Of a DNA stretch of 34,449 bases, positions 16,621 to 25,717 are shown in pieces. Below the pieces are notes generated by a model. That model saw only the letters and a program-made list of their open reading frames with translations, was not told the DNA's origin and made no database searches. The stretch covers positions 1 through 34,449 of the forward strand of contig JABDGS010000038.1 in assembly GCA_013285915.1 (NCBI GenBank), in the 5' to 3' direction. The stretch is from Bacteroidota bacterium. Lineage in GTDB: Bacteria > Bacteroidota > Bacteroidia > Chitinophagales > Chitinophagaceae. The position numbers and the translations under genes were made by a program. How positions within the stretch are numbered: position 1 is the first letter of the stretch; each line of letters starts with the position of its first letter.

Positions 16621-16639
16621 ATTACCAATTTTTGGTAAT
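16621..16639. promoter_or_regulatory. Perfect palindrome between higB and dxr
   Basis: ATTACCAA / TTGGTAAT (16621-16628 and 16632-16639) with a 3-base T spacer, an 8-bp perfect dyad. It lies 102 bases upstream of higB and 72 bases upstream of dxr, between the two divergent genes. It is not followed by a T-run suited to termination and reads more like a dimeric repressor site. A near -7 element TAATCTTTG (16675-16683) follows it on the dxr side. Confidence 0.5.
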
Positions 16640-16711
16640 CAAAAATTTTTCTATCTTTTCTTCGTTGTAAAATGTAATCTTTGCTTATCTTTTAAAACCA
16701 ACTACTTACTA

Positions 16712-17872
16712 ATGACAGGCACAAAACGTATCGCGGTATTTGGTTCAACGGGTTCAATAGGTACGCAGGCATTGCAGGTTATTGCTGCAAACCCGTCGCT
16801 GTTTTCTGCCGAAGTATTAACAGCCCATACCAATGACGAACTGCTGGTTGAGCAGGCGCGTCAATTTAACCCTAACATAGTGGTAATAGGGGATGAAAAA
16901 AAATACCATAAAGTAAAAGAAGCGCTGGCTGCCACCCACGTAAAAGTATTTGCAGGGGAAGATGCACTTGTTGAAGTTGCAGCAATGGATTGTTATGATA
17001 TTATGCTGGCGGCCATTGTTGGCTATGCGGGCTTAAAATCTACATTGCAGGCTATTGAATGTGGCAAAACCATTGCATTAGCTAATAAAGAAACACTTGT
17101 GGTGGCTGGTGATATTGTAATGCAAAAAGCGTTGGAAAATAAAGCGCCGGTTATACCCGTTGACAGCGAGCACTCGGCCATCTTTCAATGCCTGGTAGGC
17201 GAGGGGAGGAACAAGATCGAGAAAATTATACTTACTGCGAGCGGCGGCCCATTTTTAGGCAAAAAGCCAAACTTTTTAGTGAATGTAAAGCGCGACCACG
17301 CACTGCAACACCCCAACTGGAGCATGGGCGCCAAAATAACCATTGACAGTGCCACTCTGATGAACAAAGGGCTGGAAATGATTGAAGCTAAGTGGCTTTT
17401 TAACCTGCAGCCAGAGCAGGTACAGGTGCTTATACACCCGCAAAGCATTATACACAGTATGGTAATGTTTGAGGATGGCAGTATTAAAGCACAAATGGGC
17501 TTGCCTGATATGAAGCTGCCCATACAATATGCTTTGGCGTTCCCCAACCGGGTGGCCAGCAGTTTTCCGCGGTATGATTTTAAAAAGCCCAACACACTTA
17601 CTTTTGAGGAGCCAGATGTACGTACTTTTCGCAACCTCGGCCTGGCCACTGAAGCTTTATTTAAAGGCGGCAATATGCCCTGCGTACTAAATGCTGCTAA
17701 CGAAATTGCCGTATTTGCATTTTTGCGTAACCGCATCGGCTTTTTGGATATCACAACCGTGGTTGAACAGACGCTTGAAAAAATAGCTTTTATTGAAAAC
17801 CCAAACCTTGACGAATATTTTGAAACCGACGGCGAAGCGCGCAACTTTGCAGCATCCTTAATACAGATGTAA
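16712..17872 (+). CDS. dxr: 1-deoxy-D-xylulose 5-phosphate reductoisomerase
   Basis: A 386-residue enzyme of the MEP isoprenoid pathway, converting DXP to 2-C-methyl-D-erythritol 4-phosphate with NADPH. The dinucleotide motif GSTGSIGTQAL is at residues 11-21 and ALANKETLV at 122-130. The metal ligands are Asp151 and Glu153 (PVDSEHSAIFQ) and Glu222 in LMNKGLEMIEA, and the flexible-loop region follows TASGGPF. Length and all motifs are those of a normal, active Dxr. It is followed after 207 bases by rseP on the same strand; dxr and rseP are commonly neighbours in bacteria. The sequence between has two tandem hairpins. Confidence 0.97.
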   Translation: MTGTKRIAVFGSTGSIGTQALQVIAANPSLFSAEVLTAHTNDELLVEQARQFNPNIVVIGDEKKYHKVKEALAATHVKVFAGEDALVEVAAMDCYDIMLAAIVGYAGLKSTLQAIECGKTIALANKETLVVAGDIVMQKALENKAPVIPVDSEHSAIFQCLVGEGRNKIEKIILTASGGPFLGKKPNFLVNVKRDHALQHPNWSMGAKITIDSATLMNKGLEMIEAKWLFNLQPEQVQVLIHPQSIIHSMVMFEDGSIKAQMGLPDMKLPIQYALAFPNRVASSFPRYDFKKPNTLTFEEPDVRTFRNLGLATEALFKGGNMPCVLNAANEIAVFAFLRNRIGFLDITTVVEQTLEKIAFIENPNLDEYFETDGEARNFAASLIQM

Positions 17873-17926
17873 GCGTTAAATATTGCGGGCGGTGTTTTTA
17901 TATTGCATTTATAAACGTATTATTGC

Positions 17927-17965
17927 GGCAATTTTATAAATTGCCCTGGGTATGTATTTACCCAG
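17927..17965 (+). repeat. Two abutting hairpins between dxr and rseP
   Basis: GGCAATTT / AAATTGCC (17927-17934 and 17938-17945, 3-base loop) is followed without a gap by CTGGGTA / TACCCAG (17946-17952 and 17959-17965, 6-base loop). Both stems are perfect. No T-run follows, so this is not a standard terminator. It may protect the dxr mRNA 3' end or form part of an rseP leader about 115 bases before its start. Confidence 0.5.
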
Positions 17966-18079
17966 AGTTGCAGGTTTGCTGTAAGACCATTATTGCTCAG
18001 CAACGGTATACAGTACAAGTGTGCGACGCAACGGCAGCCCTGTTAGCGGCAAAAAAGAGGGGCAAATTACTATCTTTCT

Positions 18080-19432
18080 ATGACCTTATTAGCAATAAAC
18101 TGGGGCAGCGTTGGTATAAAAACCCTGCAATTTATTTTATCTTTCTCAATACTGGTTACCCTGCACGAACTGGGGCATTTTTTAACCGCACGCTGGTTTA
18201 AGTGCCGCGTAGAGAAGTTTTACCTGTTTTTTAACCCGTGGTTTAGCCTGTGGAAAAAAAAGGTGGGCGATACTGAATATGGTATCGGCTGGGTGCCTTT
18301 TGGCGGGTATGTAAAAATAAGCGGCATGATTGATGAAAGCATGGACAAGGATGCTATGAAACAACCGCCAAAGGACTATGAATTTCGCAGCAAACCCGCC
18401 TGGCAGCGCCTGATTATTATGACTGCTGGTGTTATTGTAAATGTTATTTTGGCGATAGTTATTTTTATTTTCATAGCATGGACATGGGGCGACGTTTTTT
18501 TGCCGGGCAAGAACATGACGTACGGTGTATATGCTGACAGCAGCGCAAGAAAAATTGGTATGCAAAACGGTGATAAAATAATTGCTGTTGACACAACAGA
18601 GGTAAAAGATTTTTCTACGTTGCCCAAAAGTATTATACTGGATGATGCGCAAACACTTAAAGTTGACAGGAATGGCACAATTGTTAGCCTGCCCCTGACC
18701 ACCGCATTTAAACAGGAGCTTAACCGCAATAAATTTGAAGGTTTTGTTGATATAAGAAGACCGGTAATTGTGGATAGTCTTGATTCATCTGCCGTGCATT
18801 TTATTGATAACAAGCTGCAGAAGAACGACACATTGGTAGCCATTAACCATATTGCCTTTAGATGGTACAATGAATACGATAGCCTGAAAAAGAATTATAA
18901 GAACCAGGATGTTGTTTTAACGGTTTTGAGGCAAAAAGATACTGTTGACGTTAAATTGAAACTTGACACAGCTGGCAGGGCGGGTTTTTTTGCAGCAGGC
19001 TCAAAGCTTTTTCAACTGGTTACCAACGATTATACCTTTGGTGAATCAATAGGTGTTGGATTTAGAAAATGCTTTACCACACTTGGTAACTATATAGCTG
19101 GTTTGCGGCAAATATTTAAGGGTAATATAAGCCCTAAGGATAGCCTGGGCAGCGTAATAAGCATAGGCAATACTTTTCCTGGTATATGGGATTGGGAAAC
19201 ATTTTGGCGGCTTACCGGTATTTTCTCTATCATACTTGCCTTTATGAACATACTTCCCGTACCGGCACTGGATGGGGGGCATGCACTATTTACCATTTAT
19301 GAAATAATAACAGGCCGCAAACCCAGCGATAAATTTATGGAATATGCCCAAATGGTAGGCATGGTGCTGCTGCTGGGCTTAATGGCTTATGCGCTGGGGC
19401 TTGATGTGTGGAGAAGCTTTTTTAAGCATTAG
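18080..19432 (+). CDS. rseP: RseP-type site-2 protease (M50 intramembrane metallopeptidase)
   Basis: A 450-residue membrane protease. The zinc motif HELGH (His29, Glu30, His33) lies in TM1, and the third ligand is Asp398 in NILPVPALDGGH. A TM near 110-135 (IIMTAGVIVNVILAIVIFIFIAW) follows a GGYVKISGM loop. The periplasmic part holds two PDZ-like regions (MQNGDKIIAVDTTEVKDF, and LQKNDTLVAINHIAF). RseP cleaves membrane-embedded anti-sigma factors and remnant signal peptides after a first outside cut. Family length is about 440-450, so it is complete. A -7-like TATCTTTC lies one base before the ATG, too close to serve this start. A strong terminator follows the stop. Confidence 0.95.
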   Translation: MTLLAINWGSVGIKTLQFILSFSILVTLHELGHFLTARWFKCRVEKFYLFFNPWFSLWKKKVGDTEYGIGWVPFGGYVKISGMIDESMDKDAMKQPPKDYEFRSKPAWQRLIIMTAGVIVNVILAIVIFIFIAWTWGDVFLPGKNMTYGVYADSSARKIGMQNGDKIIAVDTTEVKDFSTLPKSIILDDAQTLKVDRNGTIVSLPLTTAFKQELNRNKFEGFVDIRRPVIVDSLDSSAVHFIDNKLQKNDTLVAINHIAFRWYNEYDSLKKNYKNQDVVLTVLRQKDTVDVKLKLDTAGRAGFFAAGSKLFQLVTNDYTFGESIGVGFRKCFTTLGNYIAGLRQIFKGNISPKDSLGSVISIGNTFPGIWDWETFWRLTGIFSIILAFMNILPVPALDGGHALFTIYEIITGRKPSDKFMEYAQMVGMVLLLGLMAYALGLDVWRSFFKH

Positions 19433-19452
19433 TTTAGGATAAATAATTTTTG

Positions 19453-19492
19453 AAAAAGCCCTTTTGCAATGTAATCTGCAGAAGGGCTTTTT
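19453..19492 (+). terminator. Rho-independent terminator after rseP
   Basis: AAAAAGCCCTTTTGCA (19453-19468) pairs with TGCAGAAGGGCTTTTT (19477-19492), with one G-T pair and an 8-base loop, giving a 16-bp stem ending in a T-run. It starts 20 bases after the rseP stop. The A-run on the other side could also allow weak termination on the opposite strand. Confidence 0.9.
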
Positions 19493-19549
19493 ACTTGAAG
19501 ACATTATAAACAAATAAACAATTGATGTATTTTTATTAAAAGCATTGGA

Positions 19550-20053
19550 ATGTTAAGTGAAACAGAAGTGCCTTCTGCATATAGATATTTGATTTGTGAG
19601 TACTTTTTTGACAGATATTGGTTACAAAAAATAAAAGGCCAGGTAATAGCATTTATGAAAGAGCGGAATAAAGATGCCATATACAAATCTTTTATTGAAT
19701 GGGAAAATACCGCAAATGAAATAGCGGTGTTCACTAGTTACGCCTATGCTGACCTTGACATACCTAAACATTTTGATACAGTTTTTGATATAAGTGACCC
19801 TGATAATTATGATAAGGTTGATTATGAATTAATTCTGCCAATATTGAATGGCTATGCTCCATTTAATGGAATAAGTCATGGTCATAAACATGTTTGTGTG
19901 CTAAAATTTGAAAAGAGCATTCCCTCTATTTTTGATTTACTGATTCCTTATCAACAGGACTGGCCAAAGCATCAAATATCTCTGGGGTTTTGTTTAAATG
20001 ACGATTTTCTCTCAATCAAACAGCGGCTGCTATCACCTAAAGAATATGATTAG
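19550..20053 (+). CDS. Hypothetical protein, acidic, no recognised domain
   Basis: A 167-residue soluble protein with no signal peptide or membrane segment. It is rich in aromatic and acidic residues (YRYLICEYFFDRYWLQ, DISDPDNYDKVDYEL). A GHKHVCVLKF stretch sits near residue 120, which I cannot place in a family. The length, its single in-frame start, and the terminator before it suggest a real independent gene. An immunity or SMI1/KNR4-like role is conceivable for a small acidic protein, but no motif supports that. The promoter may use TATTTTTA at about 19528-19535. It is the least recognisable gene in the housekeeping block. Confidence 0.6.
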   Translation: MLSETEVPSAYRYLICEYFFDRYWLQKIKGQVIAFMKERNKDAIYKSFIEWENTANEIAVFTSYAYADLDIPKHFDTVFDISDPDNYDKVDYELILPILNGYAPFNGISHGHKHVCVLKFEKSIPSIFDLLIPYQQDWPKHQISLGFCLNDDFLSIKQRLLSPKEYD

Positions 20054-20140
20054 CTAATTTAACAAACATGCCCCGGCTTTTATTTATTCCACAGTTTTCC
20101 CCAAAATCCTTATCATCCTACTAAATCGTGGTTCTAAGTT

Positions 20141-20148
20141 TATATTTG
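20141..20148 (+). promoter_or_regulatory. -7 promoter element of mutS
   Basis: TATATTTG matches the Bacteroidota TAnnTTTG consensus exactly and ends seven bases before the ATG at 20155. The in-frame upstream start at 20128 would place the element inside the gene, so 20155 is preferred. Predicted transcript start is at or within a base or two of the ATG, so the mRNA may be leaderless. Confidence 0.5.
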
Positions 20149-20154
20149 CCGTTC

Positions 20155-22845
20155 ATGGCAAAGTCGTCTGAAGATACACCACTAATGCTGCAGCACCGGG
20201 CTATAAAACAAAAATATCCTGATGCTATCCTGCTGTTTCGTGTGGGTGATTTTTATGAAACCTTTGGGCAGGATGCCATTATTGCCAGCCAGGTGCTGGG
20301 CATAACACTTACCAAACGGAATAATGGAGCGGCTGCCTCGTCTGAGCTTGCGGGCTTTCCACACCATGCACTAGACACTTACCTGCATAAGCTTGTAAAA
20401 GCTGGCTACCGGGTGGCTATTTGTGACCAACTGGAAGACCCCAAAACAGTAAAAGGCATTGTAAAGAGGGGCGTTACCGAACTGGTTACACCTGGTGTTG
20501 CCACAAACGATAAATTGCTTGAGCATAACAGCAATAACTTTTTGGCCGGTGTGCATTTTAATGAAGATACCTGTGGGGTAGCTTTTTTGGATATTTCTAC
20601 CGGTGAATTCTTTGTGGCGGAAGGCAACGTGGAATACACCGACAAACTGCTGCAAAGCTTTAAACCAGCAGAGGTTGTTTTTCAGCGCAGCTACCAAAAG
20701 CATTTTAAAGAAGTATTCGGTCTAAAGTTTTACACATACACTTTAGAGGCATGGATATTTGATGAGGCTTATTGCACTGAAAGCCTGTTAAAGCATTTTC
20801 AAACACATTCACTAAAAGGTTTTGGCATTGAAAAGATGCACAGCGGTATTGTTGCCGCTGGAGCAGTATTGCATTATTTAAAAGATACGGAGCACCCCAA
20901 CCTGCAGCATATAACAAGCATACAGCGTATTGAAAAAGATGATTTTTTGTGGATGGACCGTTTTACCATCCGCAACCTTGAACTGCTTGGCAATGGCGAC
21001 GGCAATAACCTGCTGAAAGTGCTTGATAATACTGTAAGCCCTATGGGTGCGCGCCTGCTTAAACGCTGGATGCTGCTGCCTTTGCGGGATATTACAAAAA
21101 TTAATGAGCGCCTTACGCTAACGGAGTATTTTATAAAAGAAGTTGATCTGCGCAAGCACCTGCAAACGCTAATTAAGCAATGCGGCGATATTGAAAGGCT
21201 GGTAAGTAAAATACCGGTGAAAAAGATAAGCCCGCGCGAGGTTGTGCACCTTGCGAAAGGTTTGCAGCATACTGGGCAAATAAAACAAATAGCTGCAGCA
21301 TCGGGCAACGAATATTTAAAACGGCTTGGTGATGCCCTGAACGGCTGCAATTATATTTCTGAAAAAATACTGCATGCCATAAGCGAAACGCCGCCTGTTG
21401 CAGCAGCCAAAGGTGGGGTGATAAGGACCGGCATTCATGCAGGGCTTGATGAGCTTAGGAGTATTGCCAGCGGCGGTAAAGAGTATTTGATTGCCATACA
21501 GCAAAGAGAAGCGGAAAGTACAGGCATATCTTCTTTGAAGATTAGCTTTAATAATGTGTTTGGCTATTATCTCGAAGTAACCAACCTGCACAAAAGCAAA
21601 GTACCACAAACATGGATGCGTAAGCAAACGCTGGCCAACGCTGAAAGATATATAACACCGGAACTAAAGGAGTATGAAGAAAAAATAACCGGCGCAGAAG
21701 AAAAGATATTAGCGATTGAACTGGACCTATATGATAAGCTGCTGATAGAACTGCAGGACTATATTGCACCGATACAGGTTAACGGCAATATACTGGCAAT
21801 ACTGGATTGCGTATTGTGTTTTGCGGGCAATGCCTTGCAGTACGGTTACAAAAAGCCCGAAATACATGACGGCGCGGAGTTGGAACTGAAAGAAAGCCGG
21901 CACCCTGTTATTGAACGAAACCTGCCGGTAGGCGAACAATACATTGCCAATGATATGTACCTTAACCCGCAGGATCAGCAGGTAATAATTCTTACAGGGC
22001 CTAATATGAGCGGTAAAAGTGCACTGCTGCGGCAGGCGGCACTTATAACTTTGATGGCCCACATGGGCAGCTTTGTACCAGCATCTGCTGCAAGAGTGCC
22101 CTTAACTGATAAGATATTTACGCGTGTTGGTGCAAGTGATAATTTAAGCGGCGGCGAAAGCACGTTTATGGTCGAGATGAATGAAACAGCGAGTATCATC
22201 AACAACCTGTCGCAACGCAGTTTGATATTGCTTGATGAGATAGGCCGCGGCACCAGTACGTATGATGGTATTTCTATTGCATGGAGCATTGTGGAATATT
22301 TGCATGCATCGCCCTGCGCGCCTAAAACATTATTTGCTACGCACTACCACGAATTGAATGAACTGGAGAATAAATTGCCGCGTGTAAAAAATTTTCATAT
22401 CACCAATAAAGAGGTGGGTAATAAAATTGTGTTCCTGCGCAAACTTGCACCCGGTGGCAGTACGCATAGCTTTGGTATACACGTGGCGAAAATGGCGGGT
22501 ATGCCGCCTGAACTGGTTGACAGGGCAAATGAAATACTGAAGCAGTTGGAGGAACAAAAGGGGGAGTCTGAAAGTCAGGAAGACCGAAAGACGGGAAGTC
22601 AGGAAGTGGGGAACCCCGAAGGTTCGGGGCGGAAGCCGGAAGAAAGAACAGGTAGCCCTAAAGTGAAGAATATGCAGGGCAAAGTAAAAACTTTGTCAAC
22701 ACCGCAAATGCAGCTATCCATTTTTGATGCACACAGCGAAACATTTGATACCATCCGCAAAATGCTTGATACCATTGACATTAACCGCTTAACTCCCGTT
22801 GAGGCGCTGATGAAGCTGAACGAAATTAAGGGAATGATAAAGTAA
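20155..22845 (+). CDS. mutS: DNA mismatch repair ATPase MutS
   Basis: An 896-residue MutS1. The mismatch-reading Phe-x-Glu is Phe33-Tyr34-Glu35 in GDFYETFG, so this is a true repair MutS and not MutS2. Connector, lever and clamp domains follow. The ATPase has Walker A GPNMSGKS (615-622), the STFMVEMNE signature, Walker B LILLDEIGRG (Asp694-Glu695) and the ATHYHEL switch, then FGIHVAKMAGMP. Between this and the C-terminal tail (STPQMQLSIFD ... LTPVEALMKLNEIK) lies a linker of about 40 residues, highly polar and low-complexity, encoded by repeat-like DNA (22561-22690). The reading frame is preserved. The start at 20155 is chosen over 20128 because a -7 element lies between. Confidence 0.97.
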   Translation: MAKSSEDTPLMLQHRAIKQKYPDAILLFRVGDFYETFGQDAIIASQVLGITLTKRNNGAAASSELAGFPHHALDTYLHKLVKAGYRVAICDQLEDPKTVKGIVKRGVTELVTPGVATNDKLLEHNSNNFLAGVHFNEDTCGVAFLDISTGEFFVAEGNVEYTDKLLQSFKPAEVVFQRSYQKHFKEVFGLKFYTYTLEAWIFDEAYCTESLLKHFQTHSLKGFGIEKMHSGIVAAGAVLHYLKDTEHPNLQHITSIQRIEKDDFLWMDRFTIRNLELLGNGDGNNLLKVLDNTVSPMGARLLKRWMLLPLRDITKINERLTLTEYFIKEVDLRKHLQTLIKQCGDIERLVSKIPVKKISPREVVHLAKGLQHTGQIKQIAAASGNEYLKRLGDALNGCNYISEKILHAISETPPVAAAKGGVIRTGIHAGLDELRSIASGGKEYLIAIQQREAESTGISSLKISFNNVFGYYLEVTNLHKSKVPQTWMRKQTLANAERYITPELKEYEEKITGAEEKILAIELDLYDKLLIELQDYIAPIQVNGNILAILDCVLCFAGNALQYGYKKPEIHDGAELELKESRHPVIERNLPVGEQYIANDMYLNPQDQQVIILTGPNMSGKSALLRQAALITLMAHMGSFVPASAARVPLTDKIFTRVGASDNLSGGESTFMVEMNETASIINNLSQRSLILLDEIGRGTSTYDGISIAWSIVEYLHASPCAPKTLFATHYHELNELENKLPRVKNFHITNKEVGNKIVFLRKLAPGGSTHSFGIHVAKMAGMPPELVDRANEILKQLEEQKGESESQEDRKTGSQEVGNPEGSGRKPEERTGSPKVKNMQGKVKTLSTPQMQLSIFDAHSETFDTIRKMLDTIDINRLTPVEALMKLNEIKGMIK
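22561..22690 (+). repeat. Repeat-like insertion in the mutS linker
   Basis: The 11-base word AAGTCAGGAAG occurs twice (22572-22582 and 22596-22606) among variants (GACCGAAAGACGGGAAG). CCCCGAA / TTCGGGG (22614-22620 and 22623-22629) follows as a perfect 7-bp hairpin, overlapping an alternative pairing GAACC / GGTTC (22611-22615, 22621-22625). The composition (purine-rich, few T) differs sharply from the rest of mutS. The block codes for residues about 803-845 and keeps the frame. Confidence 0.65.
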
Positions 22846-22965
22846 GCAAATACGATTTACGAGTTTAGAATTACGAAATAAAAGCAGGGCAAACCTTTAT
22901 ATGGATTAGTCACGATCTGCCCCGACAAACAGGAATTAAAAGTCAAAGGTTAATCTATGTCAATA

Positions 22966-25452
22966 TCACTCCACCTTCAAACTCTTCACTGGATTGGCCG
23001 TTGCTGCGCGAATAGCCTGGAAACTAACCGTGAGCAGCGCGATTGCCAACGCTGCGATGCCAGCCAGCGCAAATACCCACCACGGCATAGAAGTGCGGTA
23101 AGCAAAGTCCTGCAGCCATTGATGCACACCCCATAGCGCCAAAGGCGTGGCTATGACGATGGAGAGGCCGACGAGAAGGATGAATTCCCGCGACAGCAAT
23201 GACACTAATTGGGCAACGCCTGCACCCAGCACCTTGCGGATGCCGATCTCGCGGGTCCGTTGGTTAGCTGTAAACGTGGCAAGGCCGAAAAGGCCCATAC
23301 AGGATATTAAGATGGCAATGCCCATGGCGATGTTCATGATCTGCGACGTTTGCTGCTCCCGTTTGTAGAGCCGCTCCAGCGATTCATCGAAGAACCGTGA
23401 ATGAAACTCCGCCTCAGGGTATATCTTTTTGAATGTTGATGTTATGTTTGCCATAAGCTCATTTACCTGGCGGGGCGAGAATGCAGCGCTGGATAGTTTT
23501 ACACTCAGCATGCCGCCTGCTTCAGCTTCTGTAGTGAAGAAGAAGGGTTTTATTTTCTCATGCAGGTTTTGCGAATGGAAATCCTTTAAAACGCCGACTA
23601 CGGGGCCCAATGTCCCGTCTAAGCCGCTCACCTGCTTCCCGGCGGCGTCGGCTGGGTTTTTGAAACCCAATTCTCGCGCTGCCGTTTCATTGAGCATGAA
23701 AGCCCTGTACACCGGCTGTACCGGGATGGAGCCAGAGTCACTGCCTTGCCGCGCCGTATCTGCAAGATAAAAATTTCGGCCAGCAATAAGCGTCAGCCCA
23801 TACACCGATATATAATTGGTGTCTATCATATCAATGCCCGCATCTATCGTTATATCCTTAGCGCCCCTGTACTCAAGGTTTGTTATGCCGTGGCCGGCTG
23901 CCTCGGGACTGGCCGAGCTGAGACTTACCTGCCGCACACCAACAAGTCTTTGTATCTCTGCAGCCAATAACGTTTTCTTGTTTTGTGGTTGGCGCCAGGG
24001 AAGATCTATCATCACGATAGCGTCTTTTTTAAAACCCAGGTCGGTATTGAGCATATAATGGATCTGCCGGCCCACCATCGTGGTGCCGATTATAAACAGC
24101 AGGCTCACCGTAAACTGGAATACGATAAGGCCCTTCCGAAGATAGCTTTTTGAATTGAGCTGCCGGGTGCCTGAACCGCGGAGGCTTACCACAGGCAAGA
24201 AGCTTGAAAGCGCCCACGCGGGATACCAGCCCGCAAGCAGGCAGGTGACAAGGGCCGTAGCGCCCATAAATAGCCAGGTGTTTGGGTCGCTGAACCTTAG
24301 CTGCACGCCTTGCGGAATAAAACCGTGCAGGGCCGCAATGACAGGACTTGCCAGCAGGAGCGCGAGAATCAAGGCTGTGAGAACAATGATACCCGTTTCG
24401 GCGAGGAATTGCGAAACCAGGCCGCCACGGCTGCTGCCCAGCACCTTACGGACGCCAACCTCCTTTGCCCGTAGAATAGACTGCGCTGTAGACAGGTTGA
24501 TAAAGTTGATGGCCGCAATAACCAGTATGAAGAGCGCAATGCCCACCAGCGCGATTAACGTGGGTTTGTAAGCCCGCCGGCCATAGGTATCGTAATTACG
24601 TGCATTAAAGTGAATGTCAGCCAAAGGCTGCAGCGAGAAGGCAACCTTGATCTCATCAGGAAGGTGCCTATGCCGTTGGTAGAAGGCAGGCAATTGCTTT
24701 TCAGCCTGTGCGGAGGTAGTACCCGGGGACAGCTTTACCAGCACGTTGGCATTGATTTGCCACCTGTACCAACCAGCCTCGTCGCGCTGAAGAAAACTGT
24801 GCGCAATGGTATTGTAAGAAATAAGGTCTTTAAAGCCAAAATCACTGTTTTGTTCCCAATCTTTTACGATTCCGGTCACACTAACGGTGAGTGAATCATA
24901 ATACACCAGGGAACGCCCGATCCATTCGGTGGGTTGGCCGTGCTGAAAATAACGCCGTGCCTCCGATTCGGTGAGTACAACTGAGAAAGGTTTCTGCAGC
25001 GCAGTGGCAGCATTTCCCGCCAACCATTGGTAGTGAAAAATATCCATATACCCGGAATCTGCATAGGTAATATGCTCATGTTCGTTCTCGCCGATCTTTG
25101 GAATAACGAGGGCTGGTTTGCCTGGCCGCGGTACTATAACACGGGAGTCGTCGGTATACAAGCCTGTGACGGCACTAAAACCGGTGGCCTCCTGCCGCAG
25201 ACCTGCGGCAAAGGGTGCCCACATTCCAGGCCCACCATGCTGCATACCGGTGGCTTCGGTGAACGAAGCAATAACGCGATAGATGAGGTTTGAGTCTTTG
25301 TGGAACTTGTCGTAACTGAATTCGAACGTTACATACAGGTAGGTCACCAGGCATGACAGGATGCCAAACGTGAGGCCAAGAACGTTGATAGCCGTGGTTA
25401 ACTTATGCTTACCGAAACGGCGCAATGCAAAAAGAAGCTGTTGCTTTATCAT
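22966..25452 (-). CDS. FtsX/MacB-type ABC transporter permease, G+C-rich
   Basis: An 828-residue permease starting MIKQQLLFALRRFGKHKLTTAINVLGLTFGI. It has the same two-repeat layout as the gene at 11812: N-terminal TM, periplasmic domain, TM block with AKEVGVRKVLGSSRGGLVSQFLAE, second periplasmic domain, and C-terminal TMs with REIGIRKVLGAGVAQLVSLL. It has no adjacent ATPase. The gene is richer in G+C than its surroundings in places: 35 of 60 bases at 23041-23100 and 37 of 60 at 24181-24240, against 29 and 27 of 60 in two counted lines of the other permease, though 25021-25080 has only 23. This is compatible with transfer from a higher-G+C relative. Function is inferred from the family only. 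Confidence 0.9.
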   Translation of the reverse strand: MIKQQLLFALRRFGKHKLTTAINVLGLTFGILSCLVTYLYVTFEFSYDKFHKDSNLIYRVIASFTEATGMQHGGPGMWAPFAAGLRQEATGFSAVTGLYTDDSRVIVPRPGKPALVIPKIGENEHEHITYADSGYMDIFHYQWLAGNAATALQKPFSVVLTESEARRYFQHGQPTEWIGRSLVYYDSLTVSVTGIVKDWEQNSDFGFKDLISYNTIAHSFLQRDEAGWYRWQINANVLVKLSPGTTSAQAEKQLPAFYQRHRHLPDEIKVAFSLQPLADIHFNARNYDTYGRRAYKPTLIALVGIALFILVIAAINFINLSTAQSILRAKEVGVRKVLGSSRGGLVSQFLAETGIIVLTALILALLLASPVIAALHGFIPQGVQLRFSDPNTWLFMGATALVTCLLAGWYPAWALSSFLPVVSLRGSGTRQLNSKSYLRKGLIVFQFTVSLLFIIGTTMVGRQIHYMLNTDLGFKKDAIVMIDLPWRQPQNKKTLLAAEIQRLVGVRQVSLSSASPEAAGHGITNLEYRGAKDITIDAGIDMIDTNYISVYGLTLIAGRNFYLADTARQGSDSGSIPVQPVYRAFMLNETAARELGFKNPADAAGKQVSGLDGTLGPVVGVLKDFHSQNLHEKIKPFFFTTEAEAGGMLSVKLSSAAFSPRQVNELMANITSTFKKIYPEAEFHSRFFDESLERLYKREQQTSQIMNIAMGIAILISCMGLFGLATFTANQRTREIGIRKVLGAGVAQLVSLLSREFILLVGLSIVIATPLALWGVHQWLQDFAYRTSMPWWVFALAGIAALAIALLTVSFQAIRAATANPVKSLKVE

Positions 25453-25717
25453 ACTTCAGTGGATATGCGTCTTCTGCCACCAAGATAAAGCCATCTTTGA
25501 AACTGGTTGATAATCTGCAAATTAGTTTTTGACCGTGCTAATGGATTGTACGTTTTCGATACGAATGATGTTCGAATCCTGCACACATTGTATCGTCCTA
25601 AAATAGCTATACAGATTAAGTAAATAAATTCTCTAAATAATGACTATTTCATTTTCATGCATTTACGCCGCGCTTATGTCTTCACCCCGTACTTCAAACT
25701 TCTAAACTTGTACCTGA

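Noticed and set aside
17185..17844. A 219-codon frame opposite dxr
   Set aside because: It lies wholly antisense to a gene with all catalytic motifs intact; composition is Ser/Leu-rich and patternless.
17873..18079. A tRNA or small RNA gene from the hairpins in the dxr-rseP spacer
   Set aside because: Only two stems, no cloverleaf, no T-loop GTTCRA pattern, and no promoter and terminator pair framing it.
24155..24571. A 138-codon plus-strand frame opposite the G+C-rich permease
   Set aside because: It is the antisense shadow of the permease; long spurious frames are expected in G+C-rich coding DNA, and its protein has no pattern.
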